Below are positions 15,968 to 25,856 of a DNA stretch of 64,000 bases, piece after piece (within the stretch, counting starts at the first letter, position 1; every line of letters begins with the position of its first letter). Source of the stretch: Calonectria ilicicola (taxonomy: Eukaryota; Ascomycota; Sordariomycetes; Hypocreales; Nectriaceae); contig CP085828.1 in the NCBI GenBank assembly GCA_020809705.1, positions 6,386,001-6,450,000 on the forward strand. Reading direction: 5' to 3'. The notes beneath the pieces were generated by a model, which did not search any database, was not told the origin of the DNA, and worked only from the letters and a program-made list of their open reading frames with translations. The position numbers and the translations under genes are program-made.

Positions 15968-17739
15968 ATGGCTATTCAGCAGATCGGCGTTTCTCACCAC
16001 CGCTGGCAGATGGAGGCACGGCACGCACACGGAAGGGCCCTCCCCCCCTGGACCCGGGCAGACGATGGCAGCGATCATGAGGATCACGAATTTTTGGGTT
16101 CCAAGAGACGGAAGCTAGAGCGAAGGGCTAAGCGAGATGACACGCCAACCGAACGCAACGTCAGGATTTCAACACCCCGAAAGCGTGACTACGACCTCCC
16201 TGGCAACTCGCTCCGGGAGTCAACTGTGAGCTCGCCGAGTGAAGCCTCACAGACTGCAAGTGGGTCGACCGACACCACGGCCGCCGCCGACACCAAGACC
16301 TCCGCATCCGCTCAACCTACCACCACTACTTCTACCGCCCAGCAGGCCTACGAGTCTGGAAGTGACAGCGATGGTGACCACAGTGCAACTGATGATGAAA
16401 GTGCCTACACCCAAGGGACGACCGCCGATGCGGCATCCTCTGCATCGGCAACCATCATCGGAATCAACCAGGATAATGAGATGGTGAGTTTGCATCTGAG
16501 ACATGGCGTCTCATCGTCGTGTGCTTCTCCACAAACGGCCTCACTCTTTCTCGTTTATTTTAGAATGCTAACCGTCTGTAGATTGGCGATCTTCACAACA
16601 ACGTTCACAAAATCCTGCTATCCGTCGGCACTGTAGTCTGTTTCATCCTGCTAGCGAGCGTGCTCATCATCGCCTGGAAGCTCCGCAAGAGATCCGACAA
16701 GCGCCGGCGATCCTTCATCCTCAACGACTCGGGCTACCGCAAGCACTCACGCCTCGACAAGTTCTTCGCCAAGATTCCCTTCGTCAAGAACCGCTACTCG
16801 AGAGGCAATTGGTCCACTCTCTCGGGATCATCCAGAAACTCATCAAGACACCCCTATGAGAAGCAGCGAAACTCTCCATCCCCAACTTTCAACGAACGCA
16901 ACCAGCACCGCATCAGCTCTCAATTCTTTGGTCCTCAAAAGTCGATGGGCTTGCTGAGCGACTTTGGTCACAACAGATCCGAATTCTCCCAATCCAACTC
17001 AACCATCGACACCCAATTCATTGCACCTGGCAAACCCGTTTACAGCTCCAAGAGGACCATTGCCAGCAAGTCAAGGACGACGCTTGGCGCAGTCAGCCCC
17101 ACGAGCAGCCACTTTGTCGAGGATACGGCAGTGCAGGTTCGCGTCGTTTCGAGGTTGGCTCCCAAGGAGGTTCGATTGACTACTCTGGGCAAACCATTGC
17201 CGCCTCTGTCGCCGAAATGGGCCACCCACCTTAAACGCCAGACCGGCGCCAGCGATCTATCATCTATCTCGTCTGGCTTTGGCGACGGCGACATCATCAT
17301 CACGCCCGAAAACACAGTCGCTACTATCAACACCAGACGCCCTAGCCAACCCTCGCCCGTTGCAAGTATGACATCATTGCGATCCTTCCGCGGCGATTCC
17401 ACACGCGGCATCTCATCCCGACAGACTTCCATGAAGTCTTCCCGCTCCCATCGCACAATCATCTCCAACGCCCCTGGCACACCCGTCTCGCGCCAAGCGT
17501 CAATGCGATCCCGACGCGACACCGTGTCCACCGTTGCCTCGGTCGAGTCAAGAGCCCGGTTCCGCACGGTCAACTCGTGGGTCAAGCAGCAAACCGGACA
17601 GGTGCGCCGCCAGCAAAAGGAGTGGTCCGACAGCGATGCGCCTCCGGTGCCCATGCTGCCACCGCCCGAGCCTGAGCTGCGATACATGATGCCAGATGGG
17701 GAGGAGCCGCGTCGGGTAGACCAAATGCACGGAAATTAA
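15968..17739 (+). CDS. Single-pass transmembrane protein of unknown function
   Basis: Two exons, 15968-16483 and 16582-17739 (donor GTGAGT, branch CTAAC, acceptor TGTAG), 557 residues. I do not recognise a named family. Residues ~1-70 are charged and basic (KRRKLERRAKRD), and ~80-165 are Ser/Thr/Ala-rich, as in a glycosylated ectodomain. One membrane span, about residues 182-205 (LLSVGTVVCFILLASVLIIAW), is followed by KLRKRSDKRRR as stop-transfer. The ~350-residue tail is Ser/Arg-rich and disordered, with a Pro-rich VPMLPPPEPE end. No N-terminal signal peptide is visible, so the topology would need a reverse signal anchor, or a missed upstream exon. The arrangement recalls fungal cell-surface sensor-like proteins, but that is analogy only. 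The gene follows a very long upstream interval, suggesting complex regulation. Confidence 0.8.
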
Positions 17740-18057
17740 TATATGTACCACACATACACACACACATCTTCAATCTTCTTGTTCATTATCATGCTTCCTT
17801 CTTTCTTTATTTTTACTGTAACAAGGCGCACGAGGTAGATACCTTAGAGGTGAACGAATTAGGCTTGTCCTGGAGACGGCACAGAGCAATGCATGATTAA
17901 ACGAGCAAGGCGAGCAGTAAATATGTATTTAGAAAATCAGAAAAACAATCAATAAAGAGCCATTGAAGCATAATAATTCTTCATTTTCATCTTCACTTCC
18001 ATTTCTTTTTTTTTTTTTTGGTGATGATGCTACGGAACGTCTAACGTGTCTTGTATT
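17740..18057. other. Convergent 3' intergenic spacer
   Basis: About 320 bp between two genes that end toward each other. It is AT-richer than the coding DNA, with a T-run near 18006-18020. It should hold both 3' UTRs and poly(A) sites (for example AATAAA at about 17950). No gene seen. Confidence 0.6.
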
Positions 18058-20261
18058 CTACTTGGAAGGGTACATTTCCCAGAAACCAATTTCCATCTGT
18101 TCACACGATAGTTAGTTTTTTTGTTGTTCATGTGTTGGAGACCACTTTCCCAAATTGACCTACCCTCAGTGCGTGGATGAATATTTTGACGAGCTCCTCA
18201 ACTCTGGACGGTGATTGGAGGAGAATGTGTTTCTCAATGAGCTCTGTTGATGTATCAGTATGCGCAATTTGCCACTCGTCCAGTTTGACGGCTTCTGAAA
18301 CCACCAGTGCAAGGGTAAAATCACTCACCGGACCCCAACCTGACGGCCTCTACATAGTCGTCCGCATTGTAGTTTTGGATCCAAGCCCAGTACGTGTTTT
18401 CCTCTTCGCGCGTGTCGGGATGGTCGCGCAGCATGCGAGCGACAGCACCGTAGCCGAGCAGGCAAGGGGCTAGCGACATTTGCAGAGCTAGCCAGTCGCC
18501 AGTCATGCCGACGTCGAGGACATAGCGGGTGTAAGCAGTGCAAGCTACGGTCATGGTGGTTAGCCGAGATGGGTGAAACGCGGGATCAGCGCACCTTGAA
18601 GCTCTGGCGTGGCTGTGACCTCGGCAAGGGTGAGGCCGAATGATTGGCAGTAGGTCGTGTGCAGTTTCAGCTCGTGCATAATGTGCATTACAATTTCACT
18701 TGCCTATGATCACATGTCACTAATTAGAACAAACAATCTCTTTCGCTGTGGAAGGCCTCACTCTTGTGATGTCTTGGACGTTTTGTGCCTTGTAAGCGGC
18801 CAGTGCATTGGCGCGTGAGAAATGAATCTATATGATGTTGGTTAGCGCTGCAATGGCACGCGAGAGGCATCCTACCAGATATAAATAATCTTGGACAATA
18901 TATCCCTTGAATGACTCGAGAGGCAGTGTTCCATTTCCCATGGCCATGACAAATGGGTGGTATACAAACTCCTTCCAGACATCCTTGACATCGGGCCGCT
19001 CGAGGAGATATTCGATAAAGTAACCCCTGTCCATGTCAGACTTAAAACTAACATATTATAGAACTTTTGAAGAAGCGGAAAGGCTGAAACTCACGGGGAG
19101 AAGGGAAGCGTGTAAGTAGAATGGAAGTGGTTCAATGGACCGTGTCCCTTGCCCAAACCGGGAGCTGTTCGGATCGCACTTTCAATGTATCGGCAAGCGG
19201 ACTGGACTGCTTTGGGGGCGTCGAGCCCCTTGGCCAAGTTGGATGCGATGGCCGCTACTATTTGTCAATGTTGTCTCAATTGACAAGACGGATGGAGGGA
19301 ACATACACGCCAGTGAGCATCCGGTTCCGTGGGTGCTGTTACTGGATTGATAGGGACTTTTGACTCTAAGGACCTGATTCTCGCCGCCGACAAGGACATC
19401 CACGACAAACTTCTTGTCCTCTTCGGCCTTTGCAGCTGTCAAGCCATCTTTGAAAGGCTGATGTCCGCCCTTGACGAGCACCCACTTCGGGCCCAGGGCT
19501 TGAATCTCGCGCGCAATAGTCTCGAGATCAGCGACGGAGCGAATCTCTACTTCGGGCCGACCATTCTGTTTGAGAATCAGAGCGGCCTCGGGAATGTTTG
19601 GGGTGAGAACTGTAGTGTAGGGGAGAAGGTGCTGAGAGAGCTGCTGAATGGCCTCGTGAGGGAGCAACTGAGCGCCCGAGGTCGAGACCATGACCTGGAG
19701 ATGAAATTAGCGAGATCAGATCGAGAGAACACTGGGGTAAGAGGCACGGACAGGATCGACCACTAAAGCAGGGACGTTGTGCTTTTGGACTATTTTCGAG
19801 ATCATCTCGATGGTGTCTGCGGCGGCCAGCATGCCTGTGCTCCCGGGGGTGGATCGTTAGCTTCCAGGTCGTTTCGCTCAATATGAGCAAGGGAGATGCG
19901 CACCGGTCTTGATGACATCCACGCCGACATCCTCAATGCACGCTTCTATTTGCTGCTGTACAAAAGCAGCTGGAATCATATGAATCCCATGGACGCCCTG
20001 TGTGTTCTGTGCTGTCAGGGCCGTGGTGGCCGTCATGGCGTAGCAGCCATGAGCAGCAATGACCTTTTGGTCTGCCTCAAGGCCGCTGCACGTATACACA
20101 CGTAGTTAGCTTGCCATTATCCGTGATAAATTTAGAGACTGTGCACTTGTCCGACTTCGTCATTTGGGGAATGGTGTTGCGATGACTGATGAAATGAGCT
20201 TTACTTACGCCCCGCCCGAGCTGTCAGAGCCGGCAATAACCAGCACACGTCCCTGGACCAT
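18058..20261 (-). CDS. THI20: Hydroxymethylpyrimidine/phosphomethylpyrimidine kinase fused to TenA (THI20 family)
   Basis: Eleven exons: 20261-20209, 20085-19904, 19834-19752, 19694-19307, 19254-19095, 19026-18876, 18827-18762, 18703-18595, 18544-18329, 18243-18164 and 18096-18058, 508 residues. The N-terminal ThiD kinase (about 1-275) begins MVQGRVLVIAGSDSSGGAG and has VLTPNIPEA, LVKGGH and the anion-hole HGTGCSLA loop. It phosphorylates HMP and HMP-P in thiamine synthesis. The C-terminal TenA domain (about 289-508) has YFIEYLLERPDV, the APCLLGYG block with the expected nucleophilic Cys, and the terminal FWEMYPSK. TenA salvages degraded pyrimidine. The fusion matches yeast THI20/21. Intron density is high compared with neighbours, and two donors are non-standard (GTCCGT after exon 3, GTGCGC twice). 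I saw no TPP riboswitch motif upstream. Confidence 0.92.
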
Positions 20262-21273
20262 GGTGCTTCTCTCGCCAATTGGAATGTAGTGTGTGCTTTA
20301 GGAGTAGAAAAATGATGTTTAGATTGGTGGTATTTCGACAGGGGACGAAGGGTTTGGCGCTGCTATAGGCCCAAGGCTTTTTTCACCATGTTAATGCCTC
20401 GCTCGCCGAAGATGGTTTGCCCAGCCAGTAGTGGGGGCGTGGCTCCAGGTGGTTCACGCAAGTACTGCTGCCCCTCTCTTTTAACGTCATCGCCTGATGG
20501 TAGCTCTTGCATCATGGCTTACCACTGCTTTCTAAATATGACTCATTGTGAAACAGTCGATTGTGTAGACAAATTTCACAAGAAAAGCCATGCAAAATCG
20601 TGTCTGGTACATTGTCTTTGTGGGCTGACCAATAGGGCCCCGTGGATCAGTCTGAATCGTCTTTTCTTGGCGCCTATTGGAGGTTGCTCATGTATATCAT
20701 GTACCAAAGTGCTCCCTGGGAAATGGCGCCATGCCCCGAAAATTATAGCTACATAGACATGATATTGTGCCTGATTGGAAGGCTCTGGAATTGACACAAA
20801 CTCTCCATCCTCAGCCAAGCACAGAGTGGCAGCACTCATAAACCACTACTCATGAGTTGCTCCACAGACCTGCTCAAGACTTGGTCGTGGTCTAATGTAG
20901 GGCCGCAAAACATGTCATGTAAATAAAGAACCTTGATTTTTCTCTATTTTTTTGATACTTTCCGTATTTAACTTATATTCCAGCCTCATGTCTTTTCTCT
21001 TCTTTATAACTTCCACGTGACTTGAAGCCTTCGCTAATAATCAACACTGGCCTTGGCAAAATCCACAATACTTATCATACACCGGTCATTAGGCATCACT
21101 TTTGGCTGTTGGTTCTGTCCATATACATGATGGCCTAGAACCGCAATTTGTGGGGCATCTTGAAGCGTCCTGGTCTGATTTGGCTGAAGCCAAGACTTGT
21201 ACAAATGCAGGGGTGAGAGCTGCGCTTTCACCAATTCTTCCTTTCATTCTCACACACAATTTCGTCAACAAAA
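20262..21273. other. Intergenic, appears AT-richer
   Basis: The divergent region between the THI20 gene and the orphan gene at 21274. Base composition becomes visibly AT-richer from about 20880 on. Short frames at 20388-20839 show no recognisable domain. It presumably carries two promoters. Confidence 0.5.
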
Positions 21274-22932
21274 ATGCGCCATCTCTGGAACCTCTTCGGC
21301 ATCTTGATACTATCTACTGCACTTTGTTTCGCTCGCATGCAGGCGATACAAGAAACCGGCGGCTCGTTGGTCAGAGATTCGTCGCCGGGATCTACATCTA
21401 ACTCGCATCAGCTCAAGTCATACAAAAGGATTCGCATTGCTAAAAAAGAGGATCTCGACGAAGTCTTTCGGATCATAAATATCTACATTGATGCCCCAGA
21501 ACTGGCCGAATCAGTTGAGGAGATCGTCGTGGATACCACTGCCCTTAAGCGTCACAGCTCCTGTTTGATCTCATGGCCTGGGATTTCTAAGAGGGAAAAA
21601 CCCATCTATAGCAGTACTCATGGCGATAGTGCCTGGGAGCCTATTAGGGCATATATTGGGGGTATTGGACTTAGTAAAGCGTCAACAAACGCAATGCTGC
21701 ATTCGCTGGACTTGATGAAGAGGCATCAGGCAACCCCACCACTGTGTTCCGACGACTGTCGCACAGGATTCCGTATTTATCCACTAACCATGGCCACCAT
21801 AATCATTTCATTTTGTAAAAACATCAAGTCATTTTACATTGGAGGCCAAATAAGAAATTCACCACTAGAAGAATTTCTTCGAAATGCAAACTATGGTCTG
21901 CTGCCCCGACCTGTCTTGCAAAACCTGGAGATGGTTGAGGTTATGAATGGCGACCACGATTTTGTCGACTCAATCCAATATTATCCAGTTGAGTTCATGG
22001 AGCATTTCCAGTACTTCCATCGTATTCCGGCAATAAAGTCTATTGTAATGAACGGTCTCACCGAGTTTCAAGCAGACCGTTCATTTTTTGTTCCACGAAC
22101 GGGCAACATGAAGAAAATCGAGATTAGATACTCTGGAATCTCCGGTGAGCTGCTTTCAACCATCATTTCCATCCCAAGGGAACTGGAGGAGTTCCGGCTA
22201 AGCCTTGGCGGGCTGCATACCAGAGACGGTGGATATTACCAGGTCATTCCGAAACCTCTCAGTCGCTCTTTGCTTCAGCATAGAACTACCTTGAAAGTTT
22301 TAGACCTGGACATGGATCACGTTCTCAGAGGAGATTACTATTTTGTTAGAGGTCCTGACATGCGCGAACGGGACGAAGAATATGCAGTGAGCAGTTGGGA
22401 TCTGGAGAATAAGGACTTTCTACAGCAGGGTCAAGAAGAATTATATGGGCCTGAGTATCTCCTCATGGACAAAGAACTCAGTGAAAGTTTTCAGGCCCAG
22501 CCGGAGCCACAACCCCGAGAGTACAATTGGACAATAGGTTCGCTCCATGACTTTGAGGTGTTGACCCATCTCAGCATTGGCTTGAAGGCAATGCTGGGTC
22601 CGGTGACTTTCCTTAACCATTGGCCCCCACACAGACTTAGCAGTAAGCTGGTGAGGGAGCCCCCATTTCGACTAGTCGATGTTCTGCCACCCAGCTTGGA
22701 GTCTCTGACTCTTTACGACTACGTCAAGGGCGAAAACCCTGACGTAGATAAACACATCGATGAGCTTCTTGAGAAAAAGAACGAAAAATTACCTCTACTA
22801 AGGGAAATAAATGGCGTATATGAAGGAGACACTGTTTGTAGTGTAGATTCGCTATACATTACAGATATCAATCACGCGTGGGATAACGACAATCTCTGGA
22901 CCCGGCCTGAACGAAGTTTTAATTGGGTTTAA
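21274..22932 (+). CDS. Hypothetical protein resembling the LRR-like part of fungal F-box-associated proteins
   Basis: A single uninterrupted exon of 552 residues, starting at the first ATG after an in-frame-poor leader. I recognise no named gene. The body (KRIRIAKKEDLDEVFRIINI, LAESVEEIVVD, LTHLSIGLKAMLG, LPPSLESLTLYDYVKGENP) resembles the irregular leucine-rich segment common in lineage-expanded fungal F-box-type proteins. The usual N-terminal F-box is absent. The first ~24 residues (MRHLWNLFGILILSTALCFA) instead look like a signal peptide, which would send the protein to the secretory pathway. Function is unknown. It sits in an AT-richer accessory-looking region next to a broken HET gene, so it may be a fast-evolving or recently acquired gene. 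The length of open frame argues that it is intact. Confidence 0.75.
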   Translation: MRHLWNLFGILILSTALCFARMQAIQETGGSLVRDSSPGSTSNSHQLKSYKRIRIAKKEDLDEVFRIINIYIDAPELAESVEEIVVDTTALKRHSSCLISWPGISKREKPIYSSTHGDSAWEPIRAYIGGIGLSKASTNAMLHSLDLMKRHQATPPLCSDDCRTGFRIYPLTMATIIISFCKNIKSFYIGGQIRNSPLEEFLRNANYGLLPRPVLQNLEMVEVMNGDHDFVDSIQYYPVEFMEHFQYFHRIPAIKSIVMNGLTEFQADRSFFVPRTGNMKKIEIRYSGISGELLSTIISIPRELEEFRLSLGGLHTRDGGYYQVIPKPLSRSLLQHRTTLKVLDLDMDHVLRGDYYFVRGPDMRERDEEYAVSSWDLENKDFLQQGQEELYGPEYLLMDKELSESFQAQPEPQPREYNWTIGSLHDFEVLTHLSIGLKAMLGPVTFLNHWPPHRLSSKLVREPPFRLVDVLPPSLESLTLYDYVKGENPDVDKHIDELLEKKNEKLPLLREINGVYEGDTVCSVDSLYITDINHAWDNDNLWTRPERSFNWV

Positions 22933-22959
22933 TAGCCTATCTTGGATAGCCTATCTTGG
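22932..22959. repeat. Perfect 14-bp tandem duplication
   Basis: The unit ATAGCCTATCTTGG occurs at 22932-22945 and again immediately at 22946-22959. It overlaps the last base of the orphan gene's TAA and continues into its 3' UTR. It does not alter the reading frame. Confidence 0.95.
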
Positions 22960-23241
22960 GATCGGGCATTGAAAGACATGTAGTAGGAACTCTACCACTT
23001 TTAGCACCTATCAAAAGCTGCCTACTTCATTTGCATACTATCCCTCAAAGCTTAATTGTCATCCGATTAAGGTGGAGATTGAACGCAGCATCTTTGTCTA
23101 TCTTATTTGTTTACCCCAGGATACACTAACGAGCTACCAATGTTCTATTCGAAGACTAAAAAGACAAACTTACTAAACTCGAATAAAGTCATGTATTATT
23201 TCACACGCCTGAGGAAACTTTTGTGAACCAGGTCGGTGCAA
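22960..23241. other. Convergent AT-rich spacer
   Basis: Short spacer between the orphan gene and the HET pseudogene, which end toward each other. No gene or transposon end was recognised. Confidence 0.5.
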
Positions 23242-24908
23242 CTACATTGGAGTGCAAAAGCTGTGGCGTTGACTCGCAATTTTAGCTCTGAATGCATCTT
23301 TTTTCTCCGGATGCTTTTCAATGCTAGCGGTAATGTTCATTCCCTTCGTGTTCGAACGGCCAGTCTCTTTCGGCGCATTTGCACCGAACCACAAAGAAAA
23401 AGACTTGTATTTTCTGGCAATATGTGATATCTGATCCCAATCCTCGGCAGCGGCGGCATTGTAGATGGCATCTCCGCGTTTTCCTATGGCGATCCAAGGT
23501 TCTGAAGCGTTTTCATAGCCACAGGCAATGACGAAGCTCACATTGCCTTCAAAACACGTGTTTCCGGTCCTCATATTGATGCAAGCACAGAACTTCGGGA
23601 GGCCTCTTGTAACGAATTCCCTTTCTTGTTCATACCAGTACTCACCATGCGAGGTGTTTAGTCGATCATACATCGATTGTTCGTCCTGAAATTGGAATTG
23701 GATGGAAAGAAGATCCAATTCGGATTTTTTAGCTATTGACCCAGCACTGACAGAATATTTTGACAGGTATATGGTTTGTTCGGGGATCACCGTGCCCCTA
23801 TTTGCGGGAAGTCTATTAGGGTTCGCACGAATATATGTATTCATGCCTTGGTATTGGAGTAAGTACCAAGATTCCTCCTGCTGCTTTTAGTGCAGTCGCA
23901 GTTCAGCCTCATGAAACAGAGCCCATCATCTCTCAATTGAAGCTGAGTTTTCACACGTACTCCTTTGTTTGCCATTGTAAATTCGGGGTTGAGTGTTGAG
24001 GTCGTCGAAGCAACTACGTGATTCCTACCCGCGAAGTATTTTGGGGACCGAGCTAGGATCCCATTGAAACCTTCATCTGCAATTCCTTGCGTTGGCGCGT
24101 TCGTGCTAAGATATGAGAGATACCATGCGAATATGATTAGATCGTTTGTCTCGCGCATGATTTCTTCTTGTAACCGGATGAAAGCTTTGTCGCCTTCCCC
24201 ATAAAGCAGGGGCATATTAACACCGAACAGTCCAAGTAACGAATACGCTGTGTCCTCGGGTCTTTTAGTTTGGCGCCATGCAGCCCAAGACATTTTCTTC
24301 GCCACCGTCATGCTTTTCAGCATCTCGCCCAGCCCTGAACTGTCTTGTCTAGACAGCACTTGTTCATCAATGCCTGTTATTTCAGACAACATAACACATA
24401 GCTCGTCACGGGTGCCGAAGTACATCTAAGAGCCATCATAGAATTGCACTCGAGATGGCGCGATGAGCTCCTGCAAAGTCCATCCCCTTGAAAACCAGCG
24501 ACAGGCTTTGAGCCGGTTGACTGTGTCGTCGTCAAAGATTTCGAGACTATCAGATTGTGTGCGCCTTGAGTACCCCTCAACATGAGCATAGCAAACAGCA
24601 GCCTCGGCGTACCATTTGAACATCGAATTGATGGACTCTGTCAACTCGGTGCTACTCGACTTGTCGATGCAACAGGTGTTGATCCAAATATGATCAAACC
24701 CCTGTTGCAGCGCGATCTCGACAGTCTTGTCAATTTTGGCCCAGTTTCGTGTAGAAGTGGTTGGCCTTCCAGCTAGATAGTCTTGGTATGTGACTTCGCT
24801 TCCGTCTTGAGCCCACGTGTGCGACAATATGGCATATGGGGGTGTTTTCCCAGCGGGCCAGTTGTCGTCATTCTCAAGACATAGCGTCCTGCAGTTGATT
24901 AGTCTCAT
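23242..24908 (-). pseudogene. HET-domain (heterokaryon incompatibility) gene, disrupted by a nonsense codon and a frameshift
   Basis: The frame opens at ATG 24908 with MRLINCRTLCLEND, a classic HET start. The HET core is present: YAILSHTW, GFDHIWINTCCIDK, MFKWYAEAAVCYAHV and CRWFSRGWTLQELIAPS. A TAG at 24428-24426 stops it after 160 residues. The same frame then continues at once with the family's next block (YFGTRDEL, then SWAAWRQTKRPEDTAYSLLGLFGVNMPLLYGEGDKAF), so the stop is a point lesion. Near 23885-23900 homology leaves this frame, which ends at 23841, and resumes one frame over (ESWYLLQYQGMNTYIRANPNRLP) to a stop at 23242. That is explained by one lost base in an A-run. HET proteins trigger death on fusion of incompatible hyphae. 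Only a HET-core fragment could be made from this copy, unless the lesions are assembly errors. Confidence 0.88.
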
Positions 24909-25856
24909 GATGGAAAGTATCAGACAATCGAACTACAGCAAGGGATGAAACGAAGAAAACCACAAAAAATAAAACGTGTTAGAATAAGAAGCATCAGAAT
25001 GTGTGATACTGATGTTGCCACGTTAAATAGTTACCTGGGGGTGGCGATTCACCTGCACAGTGTGAGCCTTGTAAGGCAACCTTGCAGTTCTATAACGTGA
25101 CTGGCTAACCATAGCGGTCAAACCACAATTAGGGCTTTATAGTAATCCTTGGCGCAGTAAATCCCTCGTATGGTTAAATCGGGAAGGTTCCAGATAATAA
25201 GGCTTGGGTCGTACATGGCTATCAAGAAATTGATGGGCAGCAAAAGTTGCGCTTTAGTTGAATGGTAGGTCAAGCTCGCTCTAACGAAACTTAATCTAAG
25301 TCTGACTAAATTCAAGACATCAAATGAAATAAATAAACCCAAGTCTGAATAGTAGCAGCATTCTTTTATAAATTGATTATTTTATTCCGGGTTTTCTTAT
25401 GACTACGTTGGGCGAGAAGTTTACGGGTGGACGTGATGTGTACCTTCAGTTTTCACTAATACACTAGTTGGAACATGGAATTGGGTTTATCAAATCAACC
25501 TTGATCACAAATGATTTCTCATTGGTTCTTCGCACATCAGTCGGCCCTAAAAACGACATGAAAGCCCATCCATGCATGTCCATGACCCCCGGACTCCTCA
25601 CCCCAAACTCCAAAGATTCCGACTAGCCCCAGCTAGATTCTGCCACCGCCTCGTTAACTTTGATATATACATATGCCTACGAAAGAGGCGCTTCCTTTGA
25701 CTCCGCGCCATTTGCTTCATATGCGTTCATAACCTTTTGAGATTGTTGTACATTCGACGCCCGTGAAGAACGGTCCCTTTCATAGAAATGCCCCCTTCCT
25801 CTGTAGAGACGGACTTTTTGATATACCTCGCCTTCCCTTGCCTATCCTCCGCCCTC
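24909..25856. other. Intergenic, appears AT-richer
   Basis: This holds the 5' flank of the HET pseudogene and the 3' flank of the Rictor gene. The stretch 24909-25500 appears AT-rich. Nothing coding is convincing; the right end should carry the Rictor 3' UTR. Confidence 0.5.

Noticed and set aside
20262..20900. TPP riboswitch upstream of THI20
   Set aside because: I looked for the CTGAGA and conserved 3' pyrimidine-sensor motifs on the minus strand and did not see them.
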